Of a stretch of DNA of 64,000 nucleotides, positions 46,099 to 58,597 are shown in pieces. Position 1 is the first letter of the stretch, and each line of letters opens with the position of its first letter. The notes under the pieces were generated by a model, which saw only the letters and a list, made by a program, of their open reading frames with translations, did not search any database and was not told the origin of the DNA. Position numbers and translations under genes: made by a program. The stretch is from Phoronis australis (taxonomy: Eukaryota; Phoronida; Phoronidae). The DNA is taken from NCBI GenBank assembly GCA_002633005.1, contig NMRA01000515.1:144558-208557 (forward strand). The letters are read 5' to 3'.

Positions 46099-48964
46099 AT
46101 TATTGAAAACTGTGCACACCTGAAGCGAGCAAGCACTCGACTATGATGAAGTCCTAGACAAGTGACCTGACGTCACGAATAATAACTGACCCTACATGGT
46201 AAGTAATTACGACAGTGATTTTCCTCAATTATGAAAGGATATTCTAAGTCTGTTATTTGATCGGACACTAACCGTGACCATAGTATCTGTGTTTCACAAA
46301 GAGAGTGAACCTAAATGTCCAAATGGTCAATAAGTTTTTTTTTGCAAAAATAGGACGTGAGGGTAAATCTTAAAATTTGACTGAACGTTTGATGAATTGA
46401 GAAATTTGAAGTCAAATAGGACACTGCATGGAATCTTTCAGTTTATGCTGAAATCCTTAAGTGCCGGCGAATAACTGATAAGATGAGGATTTTTATCCTG
46501 GAATCAACCACTGTACTGAATACCAGGATCATGATTTCATGCTCTGGTGCCCAACACTCCACGCGGCTCGGAAATAATACACTTTCAGATAAAGAATGAA
46601 TGGGAAAGGGTAGATGACATGCAGCGCCACCTCTGAAGACTTTAGTTTTGTTTAATTTTGGGGTTGCTGATCCTTATGCTGTCATTTTTGCTTTGTAATA
46701 CCAAAAGTTAGGCAGCGTTTCCGATTACATAAAATCACAACATGGATTGAAAGGAGTCCACTGACTGATTTAATCTGATTTGAAGTTTGTAATGTTGCCT
46801 AACATCATTATGAGCAATGAGTGGGTCATCATTAGAGATTGTTCTGCTTTGTTCTTACACTTTATTAAAAATAAAATGTTTGATAATAAGAAATGAACAT
46901 AACAAAAATTCACAATTTATGGTACATCATCAGTCAACATTTTAACAAATGACTTGCAAAAAGTAAATATTAAATTCTAAGACAATACAAACTGACGAAA
47001 AAAAAAAATGATCTGGACAGATGCATGGCGCCCAAAAAGTTTTGAACAATAAAAATGACACATACTGTAGTTATAATATTTCATCTAAGTAGGCATGAAA
47101 GTTTTTTGTCACTGTTTGATGATGATGATTACAAAATGATGGAGATTAGACTGGTCCGCATCCATTCTTAGAGAAAGCCAAACTTTTGTTTCGTCTGGTT
47201 TCAAATTTAAGCCACTCACTTAAAAACCTGCTTGGCTACAATTGAGCACCACTGTAATGCACAGACAATACAATACACTACATGTTAATACATTGTTTAC
47301 TAGGCTGTACTTATGTGGAAATATCTTACATTCTGTTAGCTCTAAACCCTACAAAGTATATATTTTCTGAAAGGTGAATAAAGTTCCTTACAAAATTTAT
47401 TATTCTTACTTACTTGTCTGTATTTCTCACGAGATATGCGTTTCTTAGTAAAAATATTTTTTGACTTTGAACAGATTTTAAAAACATTGTTCCTCCAGTC
47501 ATTTTGGTCTTTTATCAACATGTTGATAACAACATTTTCGAGGAAGCCGTGTCTCAGATTTTTGAAATAGTTTCTAGTTTTTCGGAACAAAGCCTTCAAA
47601 AATCAAGAGTAGGTACATTTTTGCTCAAAATGCTCTAAAAAGTTGATAATAAAAATCTAACACCTAGTTAAAAAATCTGAGACACGGTTCCCTCGAAAAT
47701 AGCATTATCAACATGTTGACAAAAGACCAATATGATTGGAGGAACAATTTCTTTAAAATCTCTGTTCAAAGTCAAATAAAATTTGTTCACTAAAAATGTA
47801 TATCTCGTGCAAAATAAAGACAAGTAAATGAGAATGATAAATTTTGTTAGGAAATTTAGTCACCTTTCAGGAAATACATACATTGTAGGGGTTAGCTAAC
47901 AGAATTTAAGACATTTACACATGAGTACAACCTGGTAAATAAGGTTCACAGTTACTGTAAGTAGAAAACAGAGTATTTTCAACATATTCTACATTTAAAG
48001 ATTCAGTTCTAGAATAAGTCAAGCAAAAAAGCATACTAAGCTCAGATTAGGACTTTTAACCGATATTTAAGCCAACTTAACACTGACACAAAAGCAACAA
48101 TCTGAATACCTTAATTACCAATCCTTTTTAAAAATTTAATTCGAGTTCAATAACTTCTTGCAAAATATATCAAATCAGAAAGCATGTCTAACCCTTTGTG
48201 CGAGTTACACTGGATGACTATGAGAAAAAGCCGCAAGTCTTGAACCAGTGAATCTATTCCATGATACTGTGAGGACAAAGTTTTAGTTGAAAAATGTGTT
48301 CATCATTACGAGGAGGTACTTATTACCCAACAGCAGGTGACAAAACTTATTGTAGGTAAATTCACCAAAAGACGGTTTACTATCTTTTAAAAAAATCTTT
48401 GTTGATAACCCAAAAGTGCTACAGAGACATGACTTCAAACGTAAAGCTGATTTTCAGGAACTATTGTGAGAAAAGAATTGGGCTTCAGATACCAAGAGCT
48501 GTTTGTGCAGATCAACACTTGGGATGAAAAATTAATTTCCCAAAAAAATTCCAGAACATTTTGATAAAATCCTACTAAAATCACAAGGAAACCTGTCAGA
48601 AATCCTGAAAATATTATATAGATTAAACACAGACATTTTTGGCAATGTATCAACACACAAATCTCATAAAAACTATGCCTGGGTAAAAAGTGCGATTAAT
48701 TCACACATTCTGACAAACAAGATAGCAAAGTCAATCAATACAAAAATAATTTCAAATAGTAGTAGAAAACAAAACTCTAAATCTTCTGATCTCATTTTTT
48801 ACCCAAAACAGGGTTGTTATTATCCGTCACATCACCTGATACTGAATCCAACCCCATTTTGATAACATAGTAGCTCAAGGTAATCTGCCACCATTTATGA
48901 GTGAAAATCATGAAACACCACACAATCCTCGGTCCCATTCACCTCAGAACCTTCCAAAGTACAG
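46099..48964. other. Non-coding, containing a ~640-base foldback at 47295-47940
   Basis: Apart from the foldback, this is AT-rich DNA with simple poly-A tracts and no supported exon. Its right end probably includes gene D's 3' UTR. Confidence 0.5.
47295..47940. mobile_element. Foldback element, ~300-base imperfect arms
   Basis: 47295-47605 and 47635-47940 are reverse complements over most of their length. For example, TTCTGTTAGCTCTAAACCCT at the left pairs with TTCTGTTAGCTAACCCCTAC from the reversed right arm, and TATCAACATGTTGATAAC pairs with the reverse of ATTATCAACATGTTGACA. The spacer is about 30 bases. A transcript would form a long hairpin. Confidence 0.75.
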
Positions 48965-50712
48965 TTAAGGTGCTAAGAGTAATGATATATCAGTCATGTT
49001 GCTCTCTTTTAACACCCTCTCGAGGGTTTCTGCATAAGCCTGCTCTCCTTCACGACTGGTCCATGATTTCAACACAGCAAACACCTGAAGCAAAGTTGGA
49101 ATGAATAATAAAAATGTCAGGTTCCATTGTCAAATCTATCCCATACACTAAAAACATAGTACAGGTTATTCCAGAAATGTTAACAAAATTATTCTAAAAT
49201 ATGACTGCTAGGATATGGCTTTACTGGGAACTAATTGTGTTCATGAGCTTCAGGAACAACAAAGTTTGTTTTGGATTCATTGGTACCACAGTTGACTCTC
49301 ATTGCAGAGAACGAACATTTTTCAGTTTTAGCATCAAAAGCAACCAGCTCCAGTGCTAATATCAAAGATTTTACAACAAAGATGATGTGCCACGGTGGAG
49401 AACTGAAGAACCGTTTCTATGTTTTCTACAATGAAAATTATATTTGATATGAAAATAATATGCAGTTATTGCACAGAAAGTGTTATTCTGTGGAGCATGC
49501 TAAGACTAAGAGAGTTACCAGTGCATAGTCTGCAAATTCCACTCATCATTTTGTTGCAGTCAACTCAGGTACTATTCAATTATTTCTGTGCCTTTTAAAA
49601 GAGACTTATAGATTACTAGTCAATAAAAAACAGCATTTAGTTCCTACTTAAAATTTTTTTAATATTCATAGTTCAGAGAATTTTTGTTACGTAGACACCA
49701 AACACCCAAACATCACTATTACTATTGTAACAGAACCAGAAGGTAAGCCAAAGAGCAAAACTCATTTTGAGACCTGTGCTCACCAACCACAAAAACATCC
49801 ACCCATATCAATNAACACCACACAATCCTCGGTCCCATTCACCTCAGAACCTTCCAAAGTACAGTTAAGGTGCTAAGAGTAATGATATATCAGTCATGTT
49901 GCTCTCTTTTAACACCCTCTCGAGGGTTTCTGCATAAGCCTGCTCTCCTTCACGACTGGTCCATGATTTCAACACAGCAAACACCTGAAGCAAAGTTGGA
50001 ATGAATAATAAAAATGTCAGGTTCCATTGTCAAATCTATCCCATACACTAAAAACATAGTACAGGTTATTCCAGAAATGTTAACAAAATTATTCTAAAAT
50101 ATGACTGCTAGGATATGGCTTTACTGGGAACTAATTGTGTTCATGAGCTTCAGGAACAACAAAGTTTGTTTTGGATTCATTGGTACCACAGTTGACTCTC
50201 ATTGCAGAGAACGAACATTTTTCAGTTTTAGCATCAAAAGCAACCAGCTCCAGTGCTAATATCAAAGATTTTACAACAAAGATGATGTGCCACGGTGGAG
50301 AACTGAAGAACCGTTTCTATGTTTTCTACAATGAAAATTATATTTGATATGAAAATAATATGCAGTTATTGCACAGAAAGTGTTATTCTGTGGAGCATGC
50401 TAAGACTAAGAGAGTTACCAGTGCATAGTCTGCAAATTCCACTCATCATTTTGTTGCAGTCAACTCAGGTACTATTCAATTATTTCTGTGCCTTTTAAAA
50501 GAGACTTATAGATTACTAGTCAATAAAAAACAGCATTTAGTTCCTACTTAAAATTTTTTTAATATTCATAGTTCAGAGAATTTTTGTTACGTAGACACCA
50601 AACACCCAAACATCACTATTACTATTGTAACAGAACCAGAAGGTAAGCCAAAGAGCAAAACTCATTTTGAGACCTGTGCTCACCAACCACAAAAACATCC
50701 ACCCATATCAAT
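48914..50712. repeat. 900-base duplication joined by a single N, containing gene D's last exon twice
   Basis: 48914-49812 and 49814-50712 appear identical base for base, with the N at 49813. The last exon of gene D therefore occurs at 49084-48965 and again at 49984-49865. Perfect identity and the N point to an assembly redundancy rather than a biological duplication. Confidence 0.85.
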
Positions 50713-53700
50713 CCAGCCAGTGTGTTTTTGAAAAGCTGCACTAGAGCACACAAACAAGGGTAAACAAGGGTTGAAATGTCAAGATTTGCCAAGTGCGACG
50801 AGTAAAAAACAAATCCCACATCATTTTTGCTCACCTCAGGTGTATTTTCTTTCTTTTAAGTGGGCAACTAAAAACATACTGCATAACTAAATCAATATTA
50901 AAAAAAGACCAAAAACAATTACGATTTTGCATAAAATACAATTAAGCAAAAATTATGCTTAACTCCATAAGTTTCCTAAGTCCAAATTGAGCTGTTTAAG
51001 AAGTTTGAAACTCATTATATGGTTAAGAAAAATGAGACTCAACATATATTTTTGCTATGGTAATGACTCAACTGTATATTTATGCAACAACCAGGCTTTG
51101 CAGTTTGGCTTTTACAACTCAAACCAAAAAGACTAATAACTTAACATAACACGCAACAAAACTGCCATTCCCTATTGCCGAGAACATATTACCTGTTTTT
51201 CTTTGTCATTAGGATGCTGTCTCTCGAAATCTTCAATATCCTCATATGTAAATCCCAGTTCATTAGCCAGGAGATGCCAGTCGCGGCTGTGTGCCTTACC
51301 AGCTATCTTCAACAGGAGAGATTCTGGTGGCACTTGCTGGCCATAGACAGGCTGAAATGGAAATTGACATGTATCTCCTGTCGAATAATATTGACTTATT
51401 TTTTATTCTTACTTTTTCTTTTAATGTTTATTAATAAACATATAATTATAATAAGTGTTAAGCCCAGAAAGCATTATATGAGGGCGTATTGATTTACGAT
51501 CAACATATGCCCCCAAAAAAACATACATGCATGGCAAGCTCCTTACCACAGCTGATAAGGAGACCGAGGTAGGTGAAGTAAGGTCATTTGCTATCATGAT
51601 AAAATACAAGAACAAGGAATACGATAGCAAATACAATACAATCAGGAAAAATAACGACCTCTGGTAAAAAAATCAAAAAGCACCACAGACAGTTCAAGTA
51701 AAAACATGATAAAATTTGTATTAAGATTCTTACATTCAGTTATAATAATGTATATGGTTGTCAGTAGTGACAAACATTGATGAATGTTAACCTTCCATTT
51801 TGTATACCAACATGCTAAATCTATTCATCTATCCAAATGGATAGAATGAAAGCTTCTTGTTCTAGATATAAGAACTGAAGACCATTGGGAAGGGCTTCAA
51901 TAATTTTGTGCACATGTATTGTGTTTAATTTTGAACTCTGAATTATTGTGCTCTTAATTCAAGTGGAAGAGTCTTATTTTGTTTTCTGGTTCACTACTTA
52001 CACAAGTATTTTTAGGTACAAACCTCTTTAATAGACACTTTTGCTTAACTTTTCAAGAGGCTTAAATGAATTTTTGATTTTCTTAGTTCTGGTGTTAATG
52101 CTGCATTTTATCAGTGGAATAACTCCATCATAGAGATCAATGACAACTACACCACAGAGATCAATGACAACTAGATCATAGAGATCAATGACAACTAGAT
52201 CAATCTAAACTTTAAAACAATGTAAAACAATTATATTTCCTGTATATTTTTGGAGTAAAATCTACATAATTAGCTACAACTGCTTGAAGGAGCTAGATTT
52301 CGACAAGCATTCATCATGTCCTTACATTTCATGTCTGAATGAGCAATGTTTTATGAATACAATGCCACTGTGTACCTAAAAATTTGCTTGAAATCGGGAG
52401 AATTTTCCATGAAATTTTCACACAGGTTGTTATGGTAGCTTCTCAATTATACTTCCAGTCTTTCCAAACAAAAACTCACAGAACGGATAACAACAATTAG
52501 AAAATGGCAATGCTAATTTCATGTCTAGAGTTAGCACTACTTACAGCCTGTGAATTAGCAGTGAAAGATCTGTGCGCCTCCTCATTAATGTGCTTTGGTA
52601 CAATGTTGAACGTCATAATATCCTCAAGTGTGCTGCCATCCAAGGTTTTCAGATAACCAATGAAATCCTCTTCATTTACTTCACCTAAAATAATGAAACA
52701 CTAAGCAGTAGCTACAAAAGCAACTCAGGTCATGTATGAACCCCTCTTCTGTTTACAATCCTTCATTTTGATTTATACCATTTACTGTTACCAATTGTTA
52801 GGAACTAGTTCTGTATTTAGATTAGAAGTGATTTCTATGCATAGGAAAAACACTGTAATACAGCTGGAGGTCATATTAGAAGCATAAAATGATTCACTGC
52901 ATCAAACTAACTGATGGACGCTGATCTCAAGAAATAAAAAAGTGTTGGTTCTTCCAAAAACCCGAAATTACTTTGCAATGAACAATTTTACTAAGATAAG
53001 TGGTCTAAACCAGTTTTTTTTCAGAAGCCGGGTTCATAACATCCTTGGTACAAAGGTGTGTAAACATTATGCAGCTGGCTAAATTTACAGATTTTATTTC
53101 TAATCTATGTACTTGAAAGTCGATTAGAAAATTGACTAATTACATGGCTGACTTTGTGTAAACTTAATCAGCACATTCCAGTAACAAAAACTAATGATCA
53201 AGGTTTGTTGAACACTGTTTTCCACATTTGAAGTGTTATGTAAACATTGTCCTTTTGTGTCATATTTAATTTAAGTAAATGGAATGTACAATTGAGACTA
53301 GGTACATGTATAAAGAAGATGAAATTTCTATAACGGTAAATCTGACCTACAAAAAAGACTAGTATAAAAAGTATTTTTAACTTGACAATACAACGTGACA
53401 TCTGTGGCATCCTGGCACTTTCTGTGCAAAGCTATTTGTTATTAAGTATAGTACATTATAAAGATAAGGCAAGTAGCTCTCCTACCTGTCTTGTGAGTAT
53501 CCATTTGCTCCATAAAGGCAGCAACAACTTGTTCGACTGCAGCCTGAAATTGATATGATCACATAGAAACATCATAATGTCTTGTTAAGTCGGTATTTCT
53601 ATTTATAGCAATGACAACAAGAGCAACATAAATAATTGATATGCTCCCAACATATGCATTGGGATTGCAATCCTGATGTATACTGAGATTGACCCAATGA

Positions 53701-56700
53701 AAATTGAAATTACCAAACAGTGGGATACATCCAATAATCAACAACAGCAATGCTTGAATGGATAGTANCACACACACACACACACACATACACACACACA
53801 CGCACGTACATATGGAGGTGCATAAAAGCAGAAACCAATTAGCTTTTAAAACCTACCTGGTTCAGTATTAAAGATGTATTTGCATGCTCTTAACTATGCT
53901 AAGGTATAGAAGGAACTACACAACAATGCTATGTTAACATAATCTAGGCTAAACAAAGTGAAGTTGTATTCACTGACTTATGTGAAAACAAAAAATTCTG
54001 CTAATAAGTGACTTTTGCTCTACTGACGTATCTCGCGGGCTCACATAGCTCAGCACCAACTCACAATACTTACTGGGCACGGTTGAGTGATTTGTAGTGG
54101 ATCATTTTCGCCACAAAACTAGTTCTTGAAAACATTTGGCGATTTTTCACCTACTTAATATTCACATCTTCGCTATATGCTGTGTTTCTAACAAATTTGA
54201 CCAAGCAACCACAAAGATAAGGAATTAGCATGCAAATTCCACTTGAAATAACATTATTAGACAACTTAGGCCTAACTAGATTACAAGTAATATTGAATAT
54301 AGTGAAAACCTGCTAACCAAACTGTCTTGATCATAGACATTCTTCAAAATGCGAGTCAGTATTTCTCTGTTAATGGGCTGGCCAGCATTCAATAGATGGA
54401 ATGTTGCTGCAAACAAGGCACAGAAGAATAAAGTTATAGAAAAAAAAACAAGCATTACCTGAAGCTAGGAAGTTTCTTTACTTTTCAGACAATGTTGACC
54501 TTTGGGTCATTATGCAAGGGGCAACAGTAACTGTTTGTTGGTGCAATGTGCAATGAAACATTTTTGACAATAACACCTGACTTACAGTACTACAACAATG
54601 TAAAAAGAAACAAAAAACAATGACAAAGGTAAAATGTAATATGTAACTTTTGAACATTCTAAACTTCTTTCGCACAACCTGTTCAGTTTGGGAAACTTTT
54701 GTCATAATTAAAGTGAATCACAATGATTCATTCAGTTTTTATTGTGTTCATTTAATGCCAATGAAATATTCTCATTCGTTTGAAGATCACTCACAATACT
54801 CCCAGTGTTTTTAAAAAAGACTAATTTTTGAGTCTATGAAATAATGGACTTTCTTTACAGTAACCATAGACTATCAAATTTCTTGTTTGCAATAGATACT
54901 GATACATATGAGGCAGAAAAGTTCTGAACTTAATGTTGTTACATTGGGACTGTTTACCTCTTAGTTTCTTTTCCAAGTTCACTTCTTCAGACCAACTCAT
55001 GCAGTTCAGAAACACCTCAAATGATATGGCACCATCATTATTTTTTAAACTTCTGAGTATCTACAAAAACCAATGAACACAGACCTTTGAAATGACAAAA
55101 CATAAAAAGGTGTGTAATTCAGATTTTAAATAATATACAAAGTAAGAGTTTCATTACAAAATAAATGACATGCTACAGGATGTTGCTAAAAACATCTTAC
55201 GTACACCAAACTACTATAGCTAAGTTAATATTAGTATAAAACTAAAATTGATTAATCCTACAGTCATTTACTAAACCCAAACAACTCTTACGTTTCTGAC
55301 AAATGCATCTTTATTCAAGCGTGGAGATTCAAGAGCTTCTTCAGTTAAAACACCATCATCAGTGGCACCCAGTTGTCGAAACCGAATCCAGAGTCGCTCA
55401 ACTTCAACAACAGCTACTAAAGAGTTAAAAAGAAGCACGTTTTAGACTGCATTTGTGTTATACTTAATATCTTGTTTTGTACCCTGTAAATGATTGTTGT
55501 TCTGGGTCTTCAGGGCTGGAAATTTACCACCATCAAATGTTTGTCAAAATCATGCTACAAGATTTCCTTTATGCCAGCATAAATAAGTTATGCAGTAAAT
55601 GGTGACATTGGCCAATGAGTTTTGTGATGTCAAGGAAAACTGAGATTTTGCACTATTGTAACACATTCTTAAATTTTGAACATATTCGTTCGACAAAAAT
55701 TTTTTCCCGGTTACAAAAGAATTTGTAAGAGGTCATTAGACATATAATTTTTTAATTGATCAAGATACAAATTTTAATGCTCTGCTGCCAGTTGAGCTTC
55801 ATTCATCAAGACAAAGATCATAAAATGATGATGCATTTTGGCACCTAAGTTGTTTAAATGAATCAAAACTATGTTCTATATAATAATATTAAGAAATAAG
55901 TACATAATACCATGTCCTTGTCACACTCTAAATGTTCTGTTTTTTGTCCAGTTTATAAGCGAAACATTACCTTCTGGTAAAAGGATACGAAACCCTGTTT
56001 TGAGGATTTCAACCAATCCTCCTCCTGTCACCTGCTAATGCATCAAGTTAAAGGCAGGAATCAAATAAAAACTCATATTCCCCAAGTCACAGACATAATG
56101 ATCATTGATGGTTGGTCCTTGCCCACAGTTAACATGTAATTCGCTAAAAGCGTAGGTCACACTTGCCCATTTAGCTGACTTTGAAAGGAATTTTCAATTT
56201 TCCTCTGAACTTTTGAGGGTTTTCAAATGTTACAGAGCATTTATTTGGTTTCACAGAACTAGATGGGACAGTCGTTTTTAGTATCTGTTAATAGGCCAAA
56301 ACTGGGTTTGGTATCCTTTTAGCAATTACTGAACTTGGCAGATTTAGAAATTTACAGACAACAGGACAATGTATTTTGTGTAGAGATGGGGTTAAATTTG
56401 TATTTTTAACAAAGAAAGACAAGCGCATAATGATAAAATGTAACTTTTTCACAAATGAATAATTGACAGAAGCTTAATACATTTATCATGCACCCAAATC
56501 ATGTCAAATTTACAATAATTTTTTGGTAATTTATTTTTATAAAGAAATTTCTAAAATGTATTCTTCATTGGGTTTTGTGTATTTTAGCCATTGTTTATAT
56601 TATCTATGTAGTGGGTAATCTGGGAACACAGCTATGATAAAATATAGTCATATTATTGTTGTATTGTGGAACCAGCAGTAAACACAAGGATGCCATGTAT

Positions 56701-57035
56701 CATTTTTGCCTATCATAACTGGCACATTATGTCTGAAAGTCTGTTAACTTTGCTGAAGACAATACTACAAATACAAAATACATATGATACCTTGAACATT
56801 TCAGAGGGTGATATGAAATTTGTCAGAACAATCATGTGCACCTGTATCATCGGTTGGAAGACAACTGAGAGCAAATATCATGAAAACGTGACCAATTGAA
56901 TACATTCTGGCAGAAATGAACCAACTTACAACCCGTTGCATCAGCATGAGCTGTTATCCAGTCTTGCTGCTGAGGGTTTGTCTCCTTAGCTACATAATCC
57001 TCCTCAGGCTCAAACTCACTAGCATACTGCCCCAT
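48965..57035 (-). CDS. Gene D: calcineurin-B-like EF-hand protein with C-terminal death domain, ~299 aa
   Basis: Exons in transcript order: 57035-56930, [optional 56031-55971], 55416-55292, 55060-54958, 54406-54318, 53543-53486, 52684-52545, 51351-51193 and 49084-48965 (TAA). Skipping the optional exon joins MGQYASEFEPEED... in frame to the EF-hand region; all later junctions keep phase. Residues ~40-175 resemble calcineurin B/CHP (LW.RF..LG..DDG.LT.E.L...RLN.D.FV..IL). Loops are degenerate: ATDDGVLTEE lacks ligands, NNDGAISFE is partial, and DTHKTGEVNEED (156-167) is closest to canonical. Residues ~217-297 are a death domain with HSRDWHLLANELGF and KSWTSREGEQAYAETLERVL. The MG start could allow myristoylation, as in calcineurin B, but that is unproven. 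Donor GTTAGC after the exon ending at 54318 is atypical. Likely role: adaptor coupling Ca2+ state or partner binding to death-domain assembly (inference). Confidence 0.8.
51193..51351 (-). CDS. Gene D exon: first half of the death domain
   Basis: 53 codons, phase 0 at both ends, start at the acceptor CCATTTCAG. It contains the classic death-domain core: a hydrophobic first helix (ESLLLKIAGKA), the conserved Trp in SRDWHLLANELGF, then YEDIEDFERQHPND. It continues directly into the final exon (49084-48965). Together these are the clearest death domain in the window. Confidence 0.85.
51455..51700 (-). repeat. Dispersed repeat, copy 2 (gene D intron)
   Basis: Reverse-strand relative of 26740-27005 (CACCTACCTCGGTCTCCTTA, CATATGTTGATCG). 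It is moderately diverged, so this is an old family rather than a recent duplication. Confidence 0.55.
52131..52205. repeat. ~24-base tandem repeat, three copies
   Basis: AGAGATCAATGACAACTA with short linkers repeats three times in a gene D intron. It is non-coding. Confidence 0.8.
52545..55416 (-). CDS. Gene D exons encoding the calcineurin-B-like EF-hand region
   Basis: Five exons (55416-55292, 55060-54958, 54406-54318, 53543-53486, 52684-52545) give four EF-hand-like helix-loop-helix units in the order and spacing of calcineurin B. The sequence between hands 1 and 2 keeps the ESPRLNKDAFVRNIL helix that aligns with calcineurin B's SLPELQQNPLV region. Most Ca2+ ligands are lost, so Ca2+ binding is likely limited to the last loop, if any. 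Confidence 0.75.
53767..53805. repeat. (CA)n microsatellite with one N
   Basis: CACACA repeats after an N at 53768, in a gene D intron. This is a low-complexity assembly ambiguity. Confidence 0.9.
55971..56031 (-). CDS. Gene D optional (possibly poison) exon
   Basis: The 61-base segment has an acceptor (ATTAGCAG) and donor (GAAG|GTAATG), and is open in the frame that would feed exon 55416 (VTGGGLVEILKTGFRILLPE). Included after the MGQY start it shifts frame and soon meets TGA. Included with an alternative ATG at 56947 (MLMQRV) it keeps the downstream frame and gives a ~290-aa form without the MG start. Confidence 0.45.
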
Positions 57036-58597
57036 CAGTGTATGTTTTCACAAAGAGTTCCCAACTACACAGTATACGCCGGTCATTTGGTTAAGTACAT
57101 TGAACACCTTCAACAGAAACAGGAAATAATATCAAAATTTACATGCAAGCACATTTTAGTGACCAAGAGCTAACACAGAACAGGTGCCACAAAACCCTGA
57201 GACAGATTATTACATCAACATGAAGCGGTAAATAAAAATACAATAAATTATACGATTTAGGTTGGTCAAAGTTCTATTATACCAAAAACAAAAGACAATC
57301 TGCAGATGTATACAATGAATTACCAAATAACTAACAATATACTTAAATAATATCCTGTTTCTCAAGTTCAAATCAGCCATTTCCATGGTTGAGTGGAAAA
57401 TTCTCATCAAGACGACCACGGCCTTTCAATGACTTCAAAGAAAACGTGTGGTCCACATGAATGATTTTTTCTGTACGACCGGTCTAGGCGGTTTCCTTCC
57501 AACTTGAACAAATACTCCCATAATCAAACTTTTTTTCGTGCAGTCCTTCGTTCAGTTGCCCAAATCAATCACTGGCCATTTTTACATTCTCAGTACGCCA
57601 GGTGATATGACAATCCTCCGCTCGCCCAAAAGGTAATTATAAAGCAACGTACGTGACTTTGATGATTTAACCAGTGTGAGGCATTAAATTCGCCGAAAAG
57701 CTTCTGTTGTATGAAAAGCCTGTGGGACGGCCACCACCTCTACTGCTAGTTGAGACAGTGGCACTGTCTAAACCTGGGGGTTACTCATATTGACAAGATG
57801 TCCGCAGGCGTGTACCAAAAATTATAGGTAGGCGGTACTTTTCAATAAATTTTGCTGGGCCTGTGCGGGGTCCAATAGGCCCCTAAATTTCCTGGCTTCC
57901 ACAACAGGGGGTCTCTCAGCAATTTTTGGTACACGCCTTTGGGCACCTTGTCAATATCAGTGACCTCTCCGTGGAAGCCTTCATGGAAGGCTTCCACTAA
58001 GGCTACAAGTATAATGAAAACTGATCTAAGATCCTCTTGTGCACTAACTTAACAATTGTCCACGTCTTTTGAAGACACTGGAACTATAAAAAAACAATCG
58101 AAGGGAACTGCACAACAAGAGACATGAAATGACCAGATGACACATTCAACAGTGTTCAAAGACAAAGTTACAATGTTCGCGCACAGACACCTTTAAGTAG
58201 CCCTCTACAATATAACATAATATTGTAGAGGGCTACTTAAAGGTGCCTGTGGTTCGCGTTACCTATCGCCAGTCGAACTCTCCTAACAATAGAAACCAAA
58301 TAACTTGAATTCTCCCACAGAGGGCGATCAAAGAATATTTGTTTTGGTGTTTGGTTTGGAGGAGTTGATGAAGAGTTAATTAACGTTTTTTTCTTGTAAC
58401 CTTGTCTCGCTGAAGTGCGACACTCGTATAAGTCACATCCATAGACAAGTTCTCGTTGGCTAAAATGAGTCACTCACCAATACTCAATTCTGTATTTTTT
58501 ACACTGGTTACTGACTAACCCAATGTCAATGACTGAGAGTGACACTGACAGTGAAGCAAATTGATCACGGACAAGGACCGCGGCCAAGGGCAAAGCT
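57036..58597. promoter_or_regulatory. Divergent interval between gene D (-) and gene E (+)
   Basis: About 1.56 kb separates the two proposed start codons. 57480-57575 (minus orientation) and 57600-57770 (plus orientation) are diverged relatives of 45.06-45.31 kb. The rest includes the first haplotype copy of the 1.2-kb duplication. A minus-strand frame at 58473-58237 keeps open in both copies, but has no clear start context or domain. Confidence 0.35.

Noticed and set aside
48914-50712. Biological duplication of gene D's last exon
   Set aside because: The copies look identical and are joined by a single N, so an assembly artefact is the simpler reading.
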